Source: Coxiella-like endosymbiont
GTDB taxonomy: Bacteria > Pseudomonadota > Gammaproteobacteria > Coxiellales > Coxiellaceae
DNA length: 64,000 bases
Reading direction: 5' to 3'
Assembly (NCBI RefSeq): GCF_030643785.1
Contig: NZ_CP094378.1
Location: 1-64,000, forward strand
Below, one piece after another: positions 1 to 10,643 of the stretch. The notes under the pieces were generated by a model. It made no database searches and was not told where the DNA came from. It saw only the letters and a program-made list of their open reading frames with translations. A program made the position numbers and the translations under genes. Numbering within the stretch: the stretch's first letter is position 1; the number at the start of each line of letters is the position of its first letter.

Positions 1-645
1 GTAACAAAGATCCCTATCTCGATCGGTAAATTCATGGTCTGCACTACGGCGCATAACATAAATTGCTTCATGGACCTCGAGCAATTTCCGTCACTAATCA
101 AAAACTATTAAATTCGTTAACCACTGAGCGCACAAAAGAATCATGATTCTCACGAAGATCGAAAATCACGGTAATTAAGTTCTGAGTCAATTTGAAAGGA
201 GGGAGTTTTTGTTTTTTAATTTGTTTTCGTTTATCTTTCGTTGCTCATTTAAGTTGTTCTTTCATCAACGATTTCAATCGCGTCCATAAAATCAAATAAA
301 TTTCTTCATGAGCACAATAATCAGCTAAGTAATTAATTCGTTCTTTAAATAAATCACCTAATTGTAATCCAATCCGCTTTGCGGTTTGTTCAGCAGGTCG
401 TAAAATCTTGCTAATTTCGCTATGCACTTCATCTTTGTTATAACTAAAATAAACCTGAATCACATGTTCAGGCCGAGAGACATCACACCGTTTGTAAAGC
501 TTGCTGCAAATCGGTTTTAATTTGATTGAATTTATCTCGCCCGATTAATAAAGTAACACCGGTCTAAACGCAATATCGAGAGTAAAAAGAACTATCGTGA
601 GCAACTAAAGTAGTAAAGAGCTATTAGCCTTAACCGGTTTAATAA
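1..645 (-). pseudogene. icmB: icmB/dotO remnant (Dot/Icm type IV secretion ATPase), N-terminal part
   Basis: Degraded N-terminal third of IcmB (DotO), the VirB4-like ATPase of the Dot/Icm secretion system. Conceptual translation across frameshifts and stops gives, in order, a stretch with GVTLLIGRDKF, then SRPEHVIQVYFSYN, then AKRIGLQLGDLFKERINYLA, then DLRENHDSFVRS, and at the window edge LEVHEAIYVMRRSADHEFT. All are collinear with the family as I remember it from Legionella. The longest open piece is 72 codons (245-463). The gene runs off the left edge, so the Walker motifs are not visible. It is followed upstream by icmJ, the usual neighbour. Clearly non-functional. Confidence 0.85.
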
Positions 646-649
646 ATTA

Positions 650-690
650 TTTCATTACACTTACTCAAAATTTCATTACACTTACTCAAA
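650..690. repeat. Short direct tandem duplication, period 21 bp
   Basis: Two adjacent copies of a 20-base unit (beginning TTTCATTACACTT) repeat with period 21 in the icmJ-icmB interval. It belongs to the window-wide class of short tandem duplications described in the findings. Confidence 0.9.
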
Positions 691-1290
691 CATTAATTCA
701 TTTAAGTCGTCTTGTGCCCACGCTTCCACGGATAAAGAAAACAGCGTTAGATCAGGTAATAAACGTAACATTGTGGGTCAACGTTCTATTGAGAATTGAG
801 AGAGGCTATGTTTGCCATCTGAGAATCTACCAACAACTCTGCCCCAAATGAAGCAGGATTACTCAAAAACCTTCTCCTAATTGTTTCTCCACCGCTTGAG
901 AACGAAATTTAAAACTGCGATAAATATTGCGAGCTTCCGTGGCATAAACCTCCCGCCCAGCTGTTACAATTGACGCAAAAAGAACATGACACAGAGCATT
1001 TAAAGCGCCCTGCGTTATTTCTGGTAAATAGATTAATGCCCCCGCTTCCAAATTCGCCCCTTCCAATCGCTTCGAGAAAAAACACTGGGCGCAGAAACTG
1101 CAAGCCGTAGCTAAATTCTTAAACCGATTTGCGATAATTCCCTTCGAGATTAACTACTTCAAGGTGTTGATTGCCTCGAAATCTACAACATTGGCAGGTT
1201 TTGTAACCATCGTGTTTAAGGCTTTCTCTTGAAAGTCAAAAAAGGTTGGATCAGCCTTTCTAACTATAAATGATCACCAATTACTATGTG
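682..1290 (-). pseudogene. icmJ: icmJ/dotN remnant (Dot/Icm component)
   Basis: Remnant of IcmJ (DotN), a zinc-binding component of the Dot/Icm coupling complex. Pieced together over several frames it shows CQCCRFRGNQHLEVVNLEGN, ACSFCAQCFFLEAIGRGEFG, GALIYLPEITQGALNALCHV, NIYRSFKFRSQAVEKQLGEG and a C-terminus like MLRLLPDLTLFSLSVEAW. The CxxC pairs that bind zinc in the family are still recognisable. Longest open piece 863-1066. At least three frameshifts separate the pieces, so it is dead. It lies directly upstream of icmB, as in other Legionellales. Confidence 0.85.
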
Positions 1291-1299
1291 GCTGCTAAT

Positions 1300-1798
1300 T
1301 TTCGATATTATGCAACATCATGCGAACAGTGAATTAACCGTTCCCACCAAAATGGTACTATAAATTTGTGCCCCACGGTATCGATCTGAGCAGAAGTTCC
1401 AAAAACAGCCCGTTTTACTGTAGGCAACATGGTAGAAAATAACTCTAAACCCGTACCAATTAACAACAAGGTTACACCTTGCAACAAGGTTACACCTTGG
1501 CTTATGAGTAACTAGGTAGGATTCAATTTATGTTGATGGAACTTAAAGAAAGAAGCCATAACAAAGCCATTCCGGCAATCAACGAGGATATTCACTGAGG
1601 ACAGTGTGGAAAGAAAGATCCTTTACGGAAGAATCTACGTTGGCTGAAATAGCGGAATAGGGCAATACCAGAAGTTTTGGCAGTGCCAGTGAAAGCCCTG
1701 TCGAATAGCACACCAAATATTGAAGCCACCAACAAAAGAGGTTTTAACAGTGCTCGAATAAGTGCACTATCTTTGTTTGCATAGTTGTCGATCTCCAA
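1300..1798 (-). pseudogene. icmD: Probable icmD/dotP remnant (small Dot/Icm membrane protein)
   Basis: Directly upstream of icmJ, where icmD is expected. Broken frames give a hydrophobic start (KPLLLVASIFGVL), a central LIAGMALL followed by SFFKFHQHKLNPT, then VTLLLIGTGLELFSTMLP and a tail FGTSAQIDTVGHKF. The order (signal or membrane segment, a KFkqHKxNPTQ-type motif, a second membrane segment, short tail) fits IcmD/DotP. An 18-bp tandem duplication (1464-1499) lies inside. The identification rests on short motifs and position only. Confidence 0.5.
1464..1499. repeat. 18-bp direct tandem duplication
   Basis: Two perfect adjacent copies of CAACAAGGTTACACCTTG, inside the probable icmD remnant. 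Confidence 0.95.
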
Positions 1799-1799
1799 A

Positions 1800-2889
1800 A
1801 AAATGATATTTTTCTTTAGATTTACTATACGTGGGTAATTTCTTAAGGAAATATTAAAATCGCTTAACAGGCGCTTAAATCTTAAATCTTAAATCCCTCT
1901 ACAGAAAAATAGAGGGGGACTGGGAACTCCACTCTCGTCGTCCTGCGGTTAATGGAAATAGGTAGCTTCTAGTCTACAGGCCTAATCAAAGCCCTAAAAC
2001 GATTTCTGTTCTTTCATAAAGTGCCCTCCCTAAACCCCCCGTGCGACTGCCAAAATTTCCACGTCCCTCGCAACGAAAAGTAGCGAGATACTAAAAGTAA
2101 AACGACTAATAACGATAACACTACGCCTGGCGCAATCCCAATCCCTAATGCATACCTTAATAATCAGCAGCCAGACGATGCCTAATCTATTTTTACTGTC
2201 TCACTTTTGAGAAGGACTTGCCGATTCTTTTGATAATAAAAGCTGGTATGAAAACTGCTCAATTTCTGGGCAGGTAATTCTTGTGGGGGCAATGCAAGCG
2301 ATGAGCAATTTGCCGTTTTTCTAAAACCAGAACAAAAAAATATTTTTCTAGCGCACATTACTCCTAAGCTCTTCATTCTGATGAAAGATATCATTACCAA
2401 GAATCGCACCGACCGCTATTCTCAAATCCTGGATTCGACGGCATGTAATTGTAGAATTATAGGGGATTTTTTATTCCAAATCCTATCTAAATGATCTAAA
2501 TTAGGAACGCCATAGTTGACTCAATTGCCGTCGACAAATTTCGTTCAGTGAGTATTGTAAGGCGATAATACTACTAATGCCTTTGTATTGTCTTTCACTG
2601 CCGTTACCATATTTATCCGCACAGATAACCAGCTCTTCTACCAATCGATTAAAATGAAAGTCATCTGCTAGCGTAAGCAGGATTAAGCTTGGATAAATTT
2701 AATTTGATTGAAGTGTTGTCTCAGTTGATCAACGAATATCTGTGCCAACAACGGTGCTTTGATTTAGTCTGAAGAAAAAAACAGCGTCAGCCAATTCATC
2801 TGAGGAGATAAAATACTAGGCTCTAATTATGCTAGCAATTATTCCTTAAGACAACCTTAAGACAATATTTAGAGTTACTTAAGTAGGAA
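1800..2889. other. Decayed stretch, genes not recognised
   Basis: About 1.1 kb with stops in all frames. Minus-strand pieces include a membrane-like segment (IGIAPGVVLSLLVVLLLV, near 2060-2150), an open 75-codon piece (2182-2409) and a stretch reading FSDQIKAPLLAQIFVDQL near 2700-2800. By position, remains of icmC, icmV or dotA could be here, but I cannot match any piece to them. A 7-bp unit CTTAAAT is repeated three times around 1874-1895. Confidence 0.4.
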
Positions 2890-2998
2890 ACAAATTCAGC
2901 TACTTCTTCTTAATAAGAAATTATGCGATTATTAGGCCGCTTTTTTGCGTCTGATCGTTTTAAATTGATATTACAATCTTTAGAAGAGGATGGCTTAT
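2890..2998 (+). pseudogene. icmW: icmW C-terminal remnant
   Basis: A short plus-strand fragment reads FFLIRNYA and, after one frame change, RLLGRFFASDRFKLILQSLE. This matches the C-terminus of IcmW, a small acidic Dot/Icm adaptor (in Legionella, FFLRRN followed by RLLSRVFSQYRLRLVLRALE, from memory). The rest of the gene is lost or unrecognisable. It lies upstream of the icmX remnant in the same direction, as icmW and icmX do in relatives. Confidence 0.65.
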
Positions 2999-3455
2999 GA
3001 GCCTACACAGTTACTCTGTTATTAACATCTTACTTGTGTTTTGCAGATAGCGTTCTTCTTTCTCAATACGCCAATTATCTCAGCTATTCAGATTCTCAAT
3101 TTAACAGTTTAGCAGCCTCTAACAAAAATACAGCGAGTAATATCGCTTATATTTTAAATAGCTGTGCAATAATACTTGTAGTGATTTGAATATAGGCGAT
3201 CAATGCTCCGCTTTATTAGCTACGCGTACTTTCCTAAACACTTATTTTGCTAATTTTATGAGAGTTCTTCTCTAAGTAGTAGCGATGGTGGAAGCGGTAC
3301 GCTGCCTCCTCCCACAAGACATTAGCGTTACTTCCTATGATGATTAATTCAACCGATAATCCGATATCTTCATCGGTTGACACTAACTGAATACCTTTTC
3401 CGCAAAGAGAAAAAAATCATCTAACAATCACTAGTTTTAATAAAAGGATTCAATT
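2999..3455 (+). pseudogene. Remnant of a secreted protein, not identified
   Basis: Between the icmW and icmX remnants a broken plus-strand frame begins with a signal-peptide-like segment (TVTLLLTSYLCFADS), then LLSQYANYLSYSDSQFNSLA, then LATRTFLNTYFANFM. Stops and frame changes interrupt it. It may be part of an icmX-like or Dot/Icm-associated periplasmic protein, but I do not recognise it. Confidence 0.4.
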
Positions 3456-4573
3456 ATGAAAAAAATTCATTTTATCGGCAACGTTAATGATTGGCTCCAC
3501 GTCAGCAATGGTTGATCTCGATCCGATGGGCGGCGTTATTGCTGCCATAAAGCAAATAGAGGTACTGAAATTCAGGCATTGGGCGATTCCAAGCAAAAAA
3601 AAGCATTAACAATATGAAATATGAAATATCAGATTAATAAAAATCTAGCAATTGCTTTACAAGCCAACCCCAAAAAAAATAATGCGCTGAAAAGCACATT
3701 TTAACGCTATACACTCACTACCCAAAATCAAATTTCAGAAGTTATGCTTTAGTTTCCTGAACAAATAGTAAATGTTAATCAACTTACCAACCCCCAGATG
3801 GCAGCGAATATCAAAAATCGGAAGAATTTAATTCCTAATCTTACTACTAACTAATATTCTGTTCCGGCTAGCGATACTCTTTACTTATATGACGCTGATG
3901 ATTCGATGGTAAGTAGCTACGGAGTTGGAAAGCCCAAATCAACTTATGATAATTATTTTAATTTTGATTTTCTCTTTACACCAACTGCTTACTCCACCGA
4001 TCAACAACAAGCAGCAGAAATTTATCTTCAATATCTGTCACAATAATATAAATCTTTAACAGACCACGAATTAGTTTTAGCGATCTCAAAACAAAACTTA
4101 ATAGTTTAAGCCCTGAAAAGGTCGCCGAAGCCTTAAGTACCTTTGTTAATAATCCTGTCTATCAAAATTATCGATTGGCTATTTGGTCTTTACTTGCCAC
4201 TAAATCATTAGCGCTCAGTAATTTAAATATGATAATGGGGGGAAGGCGTTTCCGTAAAAGGCTTAAGCGAAAAAGTTGGAATGCCCGATGATCCAAACCT
4301 CCCTAATGGCTACGTAAGTCCTTTACAAGTGGAAAATTATTTGGCTAACGAACCGTGCAATAATCTAGATTGGTTCAAAGAAATGAAAACTGCTTCTCTG
4401 GCAGTTGTCGCTCGTGAGATAGAAAGTCAACCCCAATGAAATCATCTGGACAACGAGCGATTATTAGCAACACTTTCGTTAATGGCTTTACAGGGATCAA
4501 AAATTCCGAGATGATGAGGAAAAATAACACGGCTACTGATTTGAATAAAGTTATCGATCAGGTAGATAAATAA
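3456..4573 (+). pseudogene. icmX: icmX pseudogene (periplasmic Dot/Icm protein)
   Basis: Starts with ATG after AGGA and a frameshifted signal peptide (MKKIHF, then STSAMVDLDPMGG). Downstream pieces include FNFDFLFTPTAYSTDQQQAA, LSEKVGMPDDPN, SPLQVENYLANEP, WFKEMKTAS and NERLLATLSLMALQGSK, all collinear with IcmX. At least five frameshifts or in-frame stops are present, so no functional product is possible. Its loss, with icmB, icmJ and icmW, shows that the whole secretion system is gone. Confidence 0.75.
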
Positions 4574-4673
4574 TTTGTTGAATTTTCTAGCCCTACCTCT
4601 TTAAAAATACGATACCTATTGGTTGGAAAGGATTCCTATAATCTTTACTTCAAATTTTTTAATGAGATATCCA

Positions 4674-4925
4674 ATGAAAAAATTTATTTTTACAGTCTTA
4701 ACAGTAAGTGCGATGGGATTAACTGCGCAAACAGTAGTGGCAGAATCACATCTTTCACCTTTGACAGATAATTTATCAGTCAATTTAAAAGATTTTCCTG
4801 CACCTACGCAAGTGATCGCAAGTTACATCATCGCAAGTTACATCAATGATAATGGCATCGACATTGGTGGACCAACATTTGTAAGTGTGACAAGTTCTGC
4901 TAATTTAGCTATTCAAGTATCCTAA
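4674..4925 (+). pseudogene. Small secreted protein fragment
   Basis: Open frame of 83 codons with a clear signal peptide (MKKFIFTVLTVSAMGLTAQT, cleavage near VVAES). The mature part has no motif I recognise. It contains a perfect 15-bp tandem duplication (4815-4844) that repeats IASYI in frame. Similar low-complexity coding potential continues past the stop codon, so this is probably the first part of a longer dead gene. It follows the icmX remnant and faces hldD. Confidence 0.45.
4815..4844. repeat. 15-bp direct tandem duplication
   Basis: Two perfect copies of ATCGCAAGTTACATC. The length is a multiple of three, so the frame of the secreted-protein fragment is kept. Confidence 0.95.
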
Positions 4926-5180
4926 CTACAACCTAGTAAGAAAAAAGTTATCCAATAATGACATTTTTCTACCTCAAACAAGTACCATGTGCCAACTACG
5001 GCTGGTAGATGATCCTTTACACTTACCTCAAATTTGCTAACAGCAATCCACCGAGCTGTAATCATTTAAATGTAAGTACTATTGTATACAAAGGATCCTA
5101 TACTTACGAGGTAAATCTTTTTTACAACTAAAAAATACGTGGCTGAAACCCTACAGTCACTTTTTAATCCCTATTTATTT

Positions 5181-6173
5181 TTAAGCCCCATTTATTAGAG
5201 AGAAGTCCAGCTTTCGCTGTGGATGCAAAGTAAAATTCATCCATTTAAAATAACGATGCAAGCCTTCTTCTAGAGTGAGAAATTCATTTGTATAACCGCT
5301 TTCTCGCAATTTTGTAATATCGGCTTCAGTGAAACTTTGATACGCGCCTTTCAATTTTTCAGGGAAAGGGATATATTCGATTTTCCCTCCGCTATTTAAT
5401 CGAATTAACATTTTTGCCAAAGCATTAAAAGTGCGTGTCTGGCCTGTACCGACGTTAAAAATACCCGATTTATTTGAGTTCACCAAAAACCATAAATTCA
5501 CTTTCACCACATCTTCTACAGAGATAAAATCCCGCATCTGTTCCCCATCGGAATAACCATCCCAACCTTCAAATAATTTAACCACCCCGGTTTCACGTAA
5601 TTGATTCATAAAATGAAAAGCTACACTGGACATGGATCCTTTATGTTGTTCATGAGGTCCATATACATTGAAATATCGAAGACCAACAACTTGAGAGTTA
5701 ATTTGGGAGCATTGTTGTAAATAGTATTGATCGAAGGCCCATTTTGAATAACCGTATACGTTTAAAGGCATTTCACTATCGATTGATTCTTTAAACTGTT
5801 GTTTACCGCCATATACAGCAGCGCTGGATGCATAAATCAAAGGTATTTTTCGTTTTACACAATAATGCAATAGGTGTTTGGAATATTCATAATTATTCCG
5901 CATCATATATCGACCATCCCACTCGGTTGTTACCGAACAAGCTCCCTCATGGAAAATTGCCTCGATAGATCGCCCGAACGATTGATCAGCGATAATTCGA
6001 TTTAAAAAATCTTCATAATCTAGATAATCATAATATTTTGAAACCGCTAAATTTCGAAATTTCCTGCCATCAGTTAAATCGTCAATAGCAACAATTTCTG
6101 TTTGTCCCTGGATATTAAGACCTTTTAATAAATTACTTCCAATAAATCCTGCAGCACCGGTTACAATAATCAC
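5181..6173 (-). CDS. hldD: ADP-L-glycero-D-manno-heptose 6-epimerase HldD
   Basis: Converts ADP-D-glycero- to ADP-L-glycero-manno-heptose, the donor for the inner core of LPS. The 330-residue protein is full length for the family. It has the NAD(P) Rossmann start (GAAGFIGSNLL, residues 6-16), Ser116 in YASSAAV and the Tyr140-x-x-x-Lys144 pair in VYGYSK of extended short-chain dehydrogenases. Its ATG overlaps the stop of hldE (ATGA), so the two are translationally coupled. No damage seen. Together with hldE it makes the complete tail of the heptose pathway; the isomerase step could come from the SIS protein at 62918-63514. Confidence 0.95.
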   Translation of the reverse strand: MIIVTGAAGFIGSNLLKGLNIQGQTEIVAIDDLTDGRKFRNLAVSKYYDYLDYEDFLNRIIADQSFGRSIEAIFHEGACSVTTEWDGRYMMRNNYEYSKHLLHYCVKRKIPLIYASSAAVYGGKQQFKESIDSEMPLNVYGYSKWAFDQYYLQQCSQINSQVVGLRYFNVYGPHEQHKGSMSSVAFHFMNQLRETGVVKLFEGWDGYSDGEQMRDFISVEDVVKVNLWFLVNSNKSGIFNVGTGQTRTFNALAKMLIRLNSGGKIEYIPFPEKLKGAYQSFTEADITKLRESGYTNEFLTLEEGLHRYFKWMNFTLHPQRKLDFSLINGA

Positions 6174-7605
6174 GTCGTTACTCCTCTAACTTTCTCAATT
6201 AATTGAGACGTAGAAAAACCCGTTTTAATTGGTATGGTCAATACCTTACCACCGTTTTTAAGAACGGCGTCTCTTCCGGCAATTTCGTGCAGTTGATAAT
6301 CATTGCCTTTCACTAAAATATCAGGTAAAACTGCAGCAATTAAACAGGCCGGGGTGTCTTCCGAAAAAGATATAACCCAATCGACAGCACGTAAGGCTGC
6401 TAAAACTTCCATCCGTGCGTGCAATGAATTAAGTGGACGTTTGGTTCCTTTCAAACGCGCCACTGAGCAATCATCATTAACCGCCACGATTAACCTATTG
6501 CCCATTGTCTTAGCAGCCTCCAAGTAATGGATATGTCCCGCATGTAAAATATCGAAGCAACCGCTTGTCATAACAATGCTTTCACCATGAGTACGTGCAT
6601 CAGCCACTGCTTGCAACAACTGCGTTTCTGACATTATCCCCGCATATGAATTTGTCATTTGATGCAAAGCCCGGCGTAACTCGGAGACGGTGACTGTCGC
6701 AGCACCTAGTTTTCGCACCACTAAACCCGCAGCCAGATTCGCAAGTTTAGCAGCAGAAATTAAATCAGAACCAGCGGCAAGGGAAGCCGCCATTACAGAA
6801 ATGACGGTATCCCCGGCACCAGTAACGTTATAAACTTCACGAGCATGAGCAGCCAGACTGACAGTCGGTTTATTTTTTTCAACTAAAATCATTCCGAGTT
6901 TACCGCGGGTAACGAGAATGGCTTCAAAATGATGATTTTGAATTAGGATTCGAGCCTTGGACTTCAATTCTTCTTCTGTTCTGCAAGGCCCCACCACTGC
7001 TTCAAATTCTTTTAAATTCGGAGTTAACAGCGTAGCGCCTTCATAACAAATAAAATCCGAAGCTTTTGGATCTACTAAGACAGGAAGCCCTTTTTCACGT
7101 GCTTTTTTATTAAAAAGGAAGCATTTATCAATGCACCTTTAGCATAGTCCGATAAAACCACAACATTGGCGCCTGAAAGAGACTCCACATAACGGCACAC
7201 CAAGGGTTCATCCTGGTAAACATCTAAACACTTTTCAAAATCCATCCGTAAAAGCTGTTGGTTCGGGCCTAAGACCCGTAATTTTGTGACTGTGTGATAG
7301 TTAGGAATGCGGTGGAAAAGACACTGAATTGAATCTGAAGGAAGCAAAGATTCCAATTCTTTTGCTTCACTGTCTTCCCCCACTAAACCCAGTAACTCCA
7401 CTGAAGTCCCTAGTGCCGCTATATTTAAGGCTACGTTCGCCGCGCCCCCAGGGCGGGCTTCGCTATGATTGACATTAACCACAGGTACTGGCGCCTCAGG
7501 AGAAATCCGCAGGGCAGAACCGTACCAATACCGATCTAGCATTAAATCCCCATAAACCACTACATGTGCCTTCTGATAAGAGGGGATGTTAATTTTATCC
7601 GTCAT
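6170..7605 (-). pseudogene. hldE: Bifunctional heptose kinase/adenylyltransferase HldE, one frameshift
   Basis: HldE phosphorylates heptose-7-phosphate (N-terminal PfkB-like kinase) and adenylylates it (C-terminal nucleotidyltransferase). Start MTDKINIPSYQKAHVVVYGD at 7605. The kinase half reads normally to GALINASFLIKK, then shifts at a run of six A (plus-strand T6 at 7103-7108) and stops at 7075. Reading seven A restores ARE, KGLPVLVDPKASDF and the rest. The second part carries the kinase signature VTGAGDT and the adenylyltransferase motif GCFDILHAGHIHYL. Apart from this one base the gene is full length and well conserved, which makes transcriptional slippage, a sequencing error or a very recent mutation all possible. 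Confidence 0.9.
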
Positions 7606-7789
7606 GGGATTTCTGCCTTTCTTGAAGCAGGTATTATGCGCGGAATCGTCAAGACCAGCAAGGGAGAGGTCGAGAGCCTCTGGCAATCCTCTAAATCTTC
7701 GGTTCTCAATTTAGTTTTTTTGGTTGGTCTTTTGATGGTCAAAATGTGGATATCCAGAGATTTTAACCATTTCTTGGTGAAGGAGGTTA

Positions 7790-8524
7790 AAAAAATCATC
7801 CTTTCTATAAGGATATTGCCAAGTATTGCTAAGGCCCCCGAGACAAGTCAGAAAAACTTCGCTACTGGATCATATGGGAACTCATAAGCTAGTTCTTTTC
7901 GATGACATTGGAGTGCATCAGCTCGCAAATAGCAATCCAGCACTCTTTTTCGATCAATTTCGTTGGCCCTTTGCTCTTAGATGAAGCCACATTAGCATCA
8001 GAAGTTTTTCCGAAATTAAAAAACGGGTGGATGAACAATGCGTTTATCGTGCACTCAAAATACCCCAATCACTTTGGATTTATGGATTACGGGTTTTAAC
8101 CAAACTTTACTCCATTGCTAAAAATGTTGGTTTCGATGTCACCGCGTTGCAATTATGGATAGCTCTATTAGAAGAAAACGCCATCTTGCGTGTGGTTTCG
8201 CCTTATTTTAATAATTTAAATCAAAGGCTCATTAAAACTCCTAAACTCTATTTTAAAGATGTTACTCTAGATTTTGAAGATGTTGCTGTAGCCGTTCTTC
8301 AAAGATGGATGCAGGCGGAACCTCTTATAGTAAGCCTTTATTTCGGTGGGTTGCTAGAAAATTTGACATTAACGGAAATAACACGGTTTTTCACGAACCG
8401 TTGTCAAACTCCACAAATTTATTTTATACGATCCAAAGACTTTCTTATTCATCTGCCCAAGAATCGCTACATTGCTATTGAAGTTAAAGCAACACCTATG
8501 GACATGAGTACTTATCAGCTGTGA
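7790..8524 (+). pseudogene. AAA ATPase with DUF4143, decayed
   Basis: Remnant of a predicted ATPase of the AAA_14/DUF4143 type, often mobile and of unknown role. The winged-helix and nuclease-like C-terminal part is recognisable: KNVGFDVTALQLWIALLEEN, then SPYFNNLNQRLIKTPKLYF, then a final YIAIEVKATPMD. The upstream half, with the P-loop, is not found and there are frameshifts near 8027. It sits between hldE and a glycosyltransferase. Probably an old acquisition that has since decayed. Confidence 0.7.
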
Positions 8525-8692
8525 TTACTGGCATCTTTAGATTTAAATATAATTGATCGTTAGTCGCTACGATGATTTTCACAATGCTTGCATGGTTTGT
8601 CTCGATGCGTTGTTTGAAAAATTAGCTGATTTTCTAGAATAGAAATACTACTTTTTTCCTCACAACTATAGGTGATGTTATCTTCAGGATGT

Positions 8693-9469
8693 TTACTCGA
8701 CTCTATAGATCTCTTTTAATTTTTCTTTCTCATAAAATTTAGCATAACGATAAAATGCACCATAACTATAGCCCATAGCGATGATAAAACCTGGCCAGCC
8801 ATCTAAAAAACCTCTTCTTAAAAAATAAACTTTTATGAAGGTCCAAACAGTATGAGTGAAGGCTAACGACATCGATGCTTTTGCATATCGCTTTTTAAGT
8901 CGATCGACGCCAAGTGTCGAATAACGATTGGCTTTATCCATCATTTCAGATAAATTTTCAAATGGAATTTGTAAGATCGGTTTTTTTAAATAACCAATGG
9001 GGTTTTTATCGTGACATTGATAATTTTCATGTACTATATCCTCAATATAACTCAAACTTCCTTTTCGAAATAATTGTGGCTGACGATAATCTGGATACCA
9101 TCCACCATATTTAATCCAATGACCCAAAAAATAATTTTTGCGCGGAACCTTATAAATATGAACAGATTTATCAGAATTAATTATTGAAAAAATTTCATCA
9201 CGAACTTCTGGCGTACAACGCTCGTCCGAATCTAAACTGAAAATCCATTCGTATTGGCACACAGCAATCGCTTGGTTCCGCAAATCTCCAAATCCCTTAA
9301 AGCGAACTTGAACAATTCGTGCGCCTAATTTTTCTGACAATTCGGTGGTACCATCGGTACTGTAGGAATCTACAACAACGACTTCATCCGCCCATAAAAC
9401 GCTTCTAATCGCTGCTTCAATTTTCGATATTTGATTATAAGCAATAATATATACAGATAATTTACTCAT
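8693..9469 (-). CDS. Glycosyltransferase family 2, LPS core type (WaaE/KdtX-like)
   Basis: A 258-residue GT-A fold glycosyltransferase. N-terminal LSVYIIAYNQISKIEAAIRS and VVVDSYSTDGT form the nucleotide-sugar site, LDSDER near residue 85 is the DxD-like metal motif, and a C-terminal hydrophobic stretch may tether it to the membrane. The family includes WaaE-type enzymes that add hexose to the LPS inner core. The start is MSKLSV at 9469 or MVAMSK at 9478. Either overlaps the end of the upstream glycosyltransferase gene, so the two form one operon. The sugar specificity cannot be read from the sequence. Confidence 0.85.
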   Translation of the reverse strand: MSKLSVYIIAYNQISKIEAAIRSVLWADEVVVVDSYSTDGTTELSEKLGARIVQVRFKGFGDLRNQAIAVCQYEWIFSLDSDERCTPEVRDEIFSIINSDKSVHIYKVPRKNYFLGHWIKYGGWYPDYRQPQLFRKGSLSYIEDIVHENYQCHDKNPIGYLKKPILQIPFENLSEMMDKANRYSTLGVDRLKKRYAKASMSLAFTHTVWTFIKVYFLRRGFLDGWPGFIIAMGYSYGAFYRYAKFYEKEKLKEIYRVE

Positions 9470-10556
9470 TGCTACCACTCATTTTTTGAATAATTTTAAA
9501 AGTATTTTTAGGATCGTGCTCTTCAATAAGAATTTTTCCAGCCTGCTTGGCATTTTCATAAAATTGAACATAATTTTGTCGGATTTTTACCAAAGCTTCA
9601 TAAATACTCGTAGGGGATCGGTCTGTCAAGGCCACCCCTGCCTGAAACCGTTGCGTAACTTCCCCCATCCACGTACCCCTAATAGTAATCAGTGGACATC
9701 CCGCATAGAAAGCGTCTAAAGCAACGCCACTGAATTTATTTCGATAACTTTCCAAGTCATAAATTAAGAGACAAATTCCTCCCATAAATAATTGCTGATA
9801 TTCTTTTTGACTCAGTGTGGATTCATGCAAAATTAATTTTGACAAAGGCAATTTTTTAAGTCGCAATAACGCGGTTTTACTCTTACTGTCGTATCGTCCC
9901 GAAGAGGGTGGCGAGGTTTGCACTTCAAAAGTGGTATCTTTTTCTTTTTGAGAAAAATATTCCAAAAAAGAGACCATTTCGGGAAAGCCTTTATCGCTTC
10001 TAGCCGCCCCGGCATAAATCACTTTTCTAAAGGAATTAACGGTACAGCGGTGCGATAAAGGAGCATAACTGGGACAAAAAACTTGTGCACAATTATGAAA
10101 GCCACTCTCTTCAAAAATCTTTAACAAATTTTTTGTTGGTGCCATAACAATAAATTCAGAATGGCATCGAGCTATTTTCTTGAGTAAGTTAATCTTTTCA
10201 TCGGAGATTTTAAATTGGTGAAAATGAAGAAATATTTTTCCTGGATATTTTCTGCTTTTCAAAATGAAATTCAAATAAACTAAATCCATATGAGCTGCGG
10301 TTGGAATAAAAATAGTTTTATTGGCTTGAATAAATGAACGCAAACAAAAAAACTTTTGTATTTTTCGTAATCGGTACCAAAAATAAGGGTGCAATTGACA
10401 GCGTTCATTTGAATATAAATCACGTCCGCGTCGATCGAGCCAAATATGCAATGCATATTTAAAGGTTTCATTAGCATGAATCAAACTCTGGACATAGCCA
10501 TGGCAATGCCCAGTCTGGTCAGATAAGGTAGGTTCGAGGATATGGAGTTCATGCAT
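9462..10556 (-). CDS. Glycosyltransferase (GT4/GT-B type), probable LPS synthesis
   Basis: A 364-residue protein with the pattern of a GT-B glycosyltransferase. The C-terminal half holds FRKVIYAGAARSDKGFPEMV (start of the nucleotide-binding domain), an LPLSKLILHESTLSQKEYQQ segment and SGVALDAFYAGCPLITIRG, the usual E/D-x7-E-like region of GT4 enzymes. No signal peptide. It overlaps the downstream GT2 gene and is divergent from the O-antigen-ligase-like gene, with 87 bases between them. The acceptor and donor are unknown. Intact, unlike much of the surrounding sequence. Confidence 0.75.
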   Translation of the reverse strand: MHELHILEPTLSDQTGHCHGYVQSLIHANETFKYALHIWLDRRGRDLYSNERCQLHPYFWYRLRKIQKFFCLRSFIQANKTIFIPTAAHMDLVYLNFILKSRKYPGKIFLHFHQFKISDEKINLLKKIARCHSEFIVMAPTKNLLKIFEESGFHNCAQVFCPSYAPLSHRCTVNSFRKVIYAGAARSDKGFPEMVSFLEYFSQKEKDTTFEVQTSPPSSGRYDSKSKTALLRLKKLPLSKLILHESTLSQKEYQQLFMGGICLLIYDLESYRNKFSGVALDAFYAGCPLITIRGTWMGEVTQRFQAGVALTDRSPTSIYEALVKIRQNYVQFYENAKQAGKILIEEHDPKNTFKIIQKMSGSNE

Positions 10557-10643
10557 GTAGCATCTTTTAATATTCTTATGTTAAACTGATGGCTATTCTA
10601 AAAGTAAATTTAACTCGTTGCCGAGATCATCATACAAGAAACA

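Noticed and set aside
7602-7887. Open frames overlapping the 5' end of hldE (7602-7799 minus, 7564-7887 plus)
   Set aside because: No domain, no ribosome site, and they extend into the hldE start and the DUF4143 remnant; probably chance frames.
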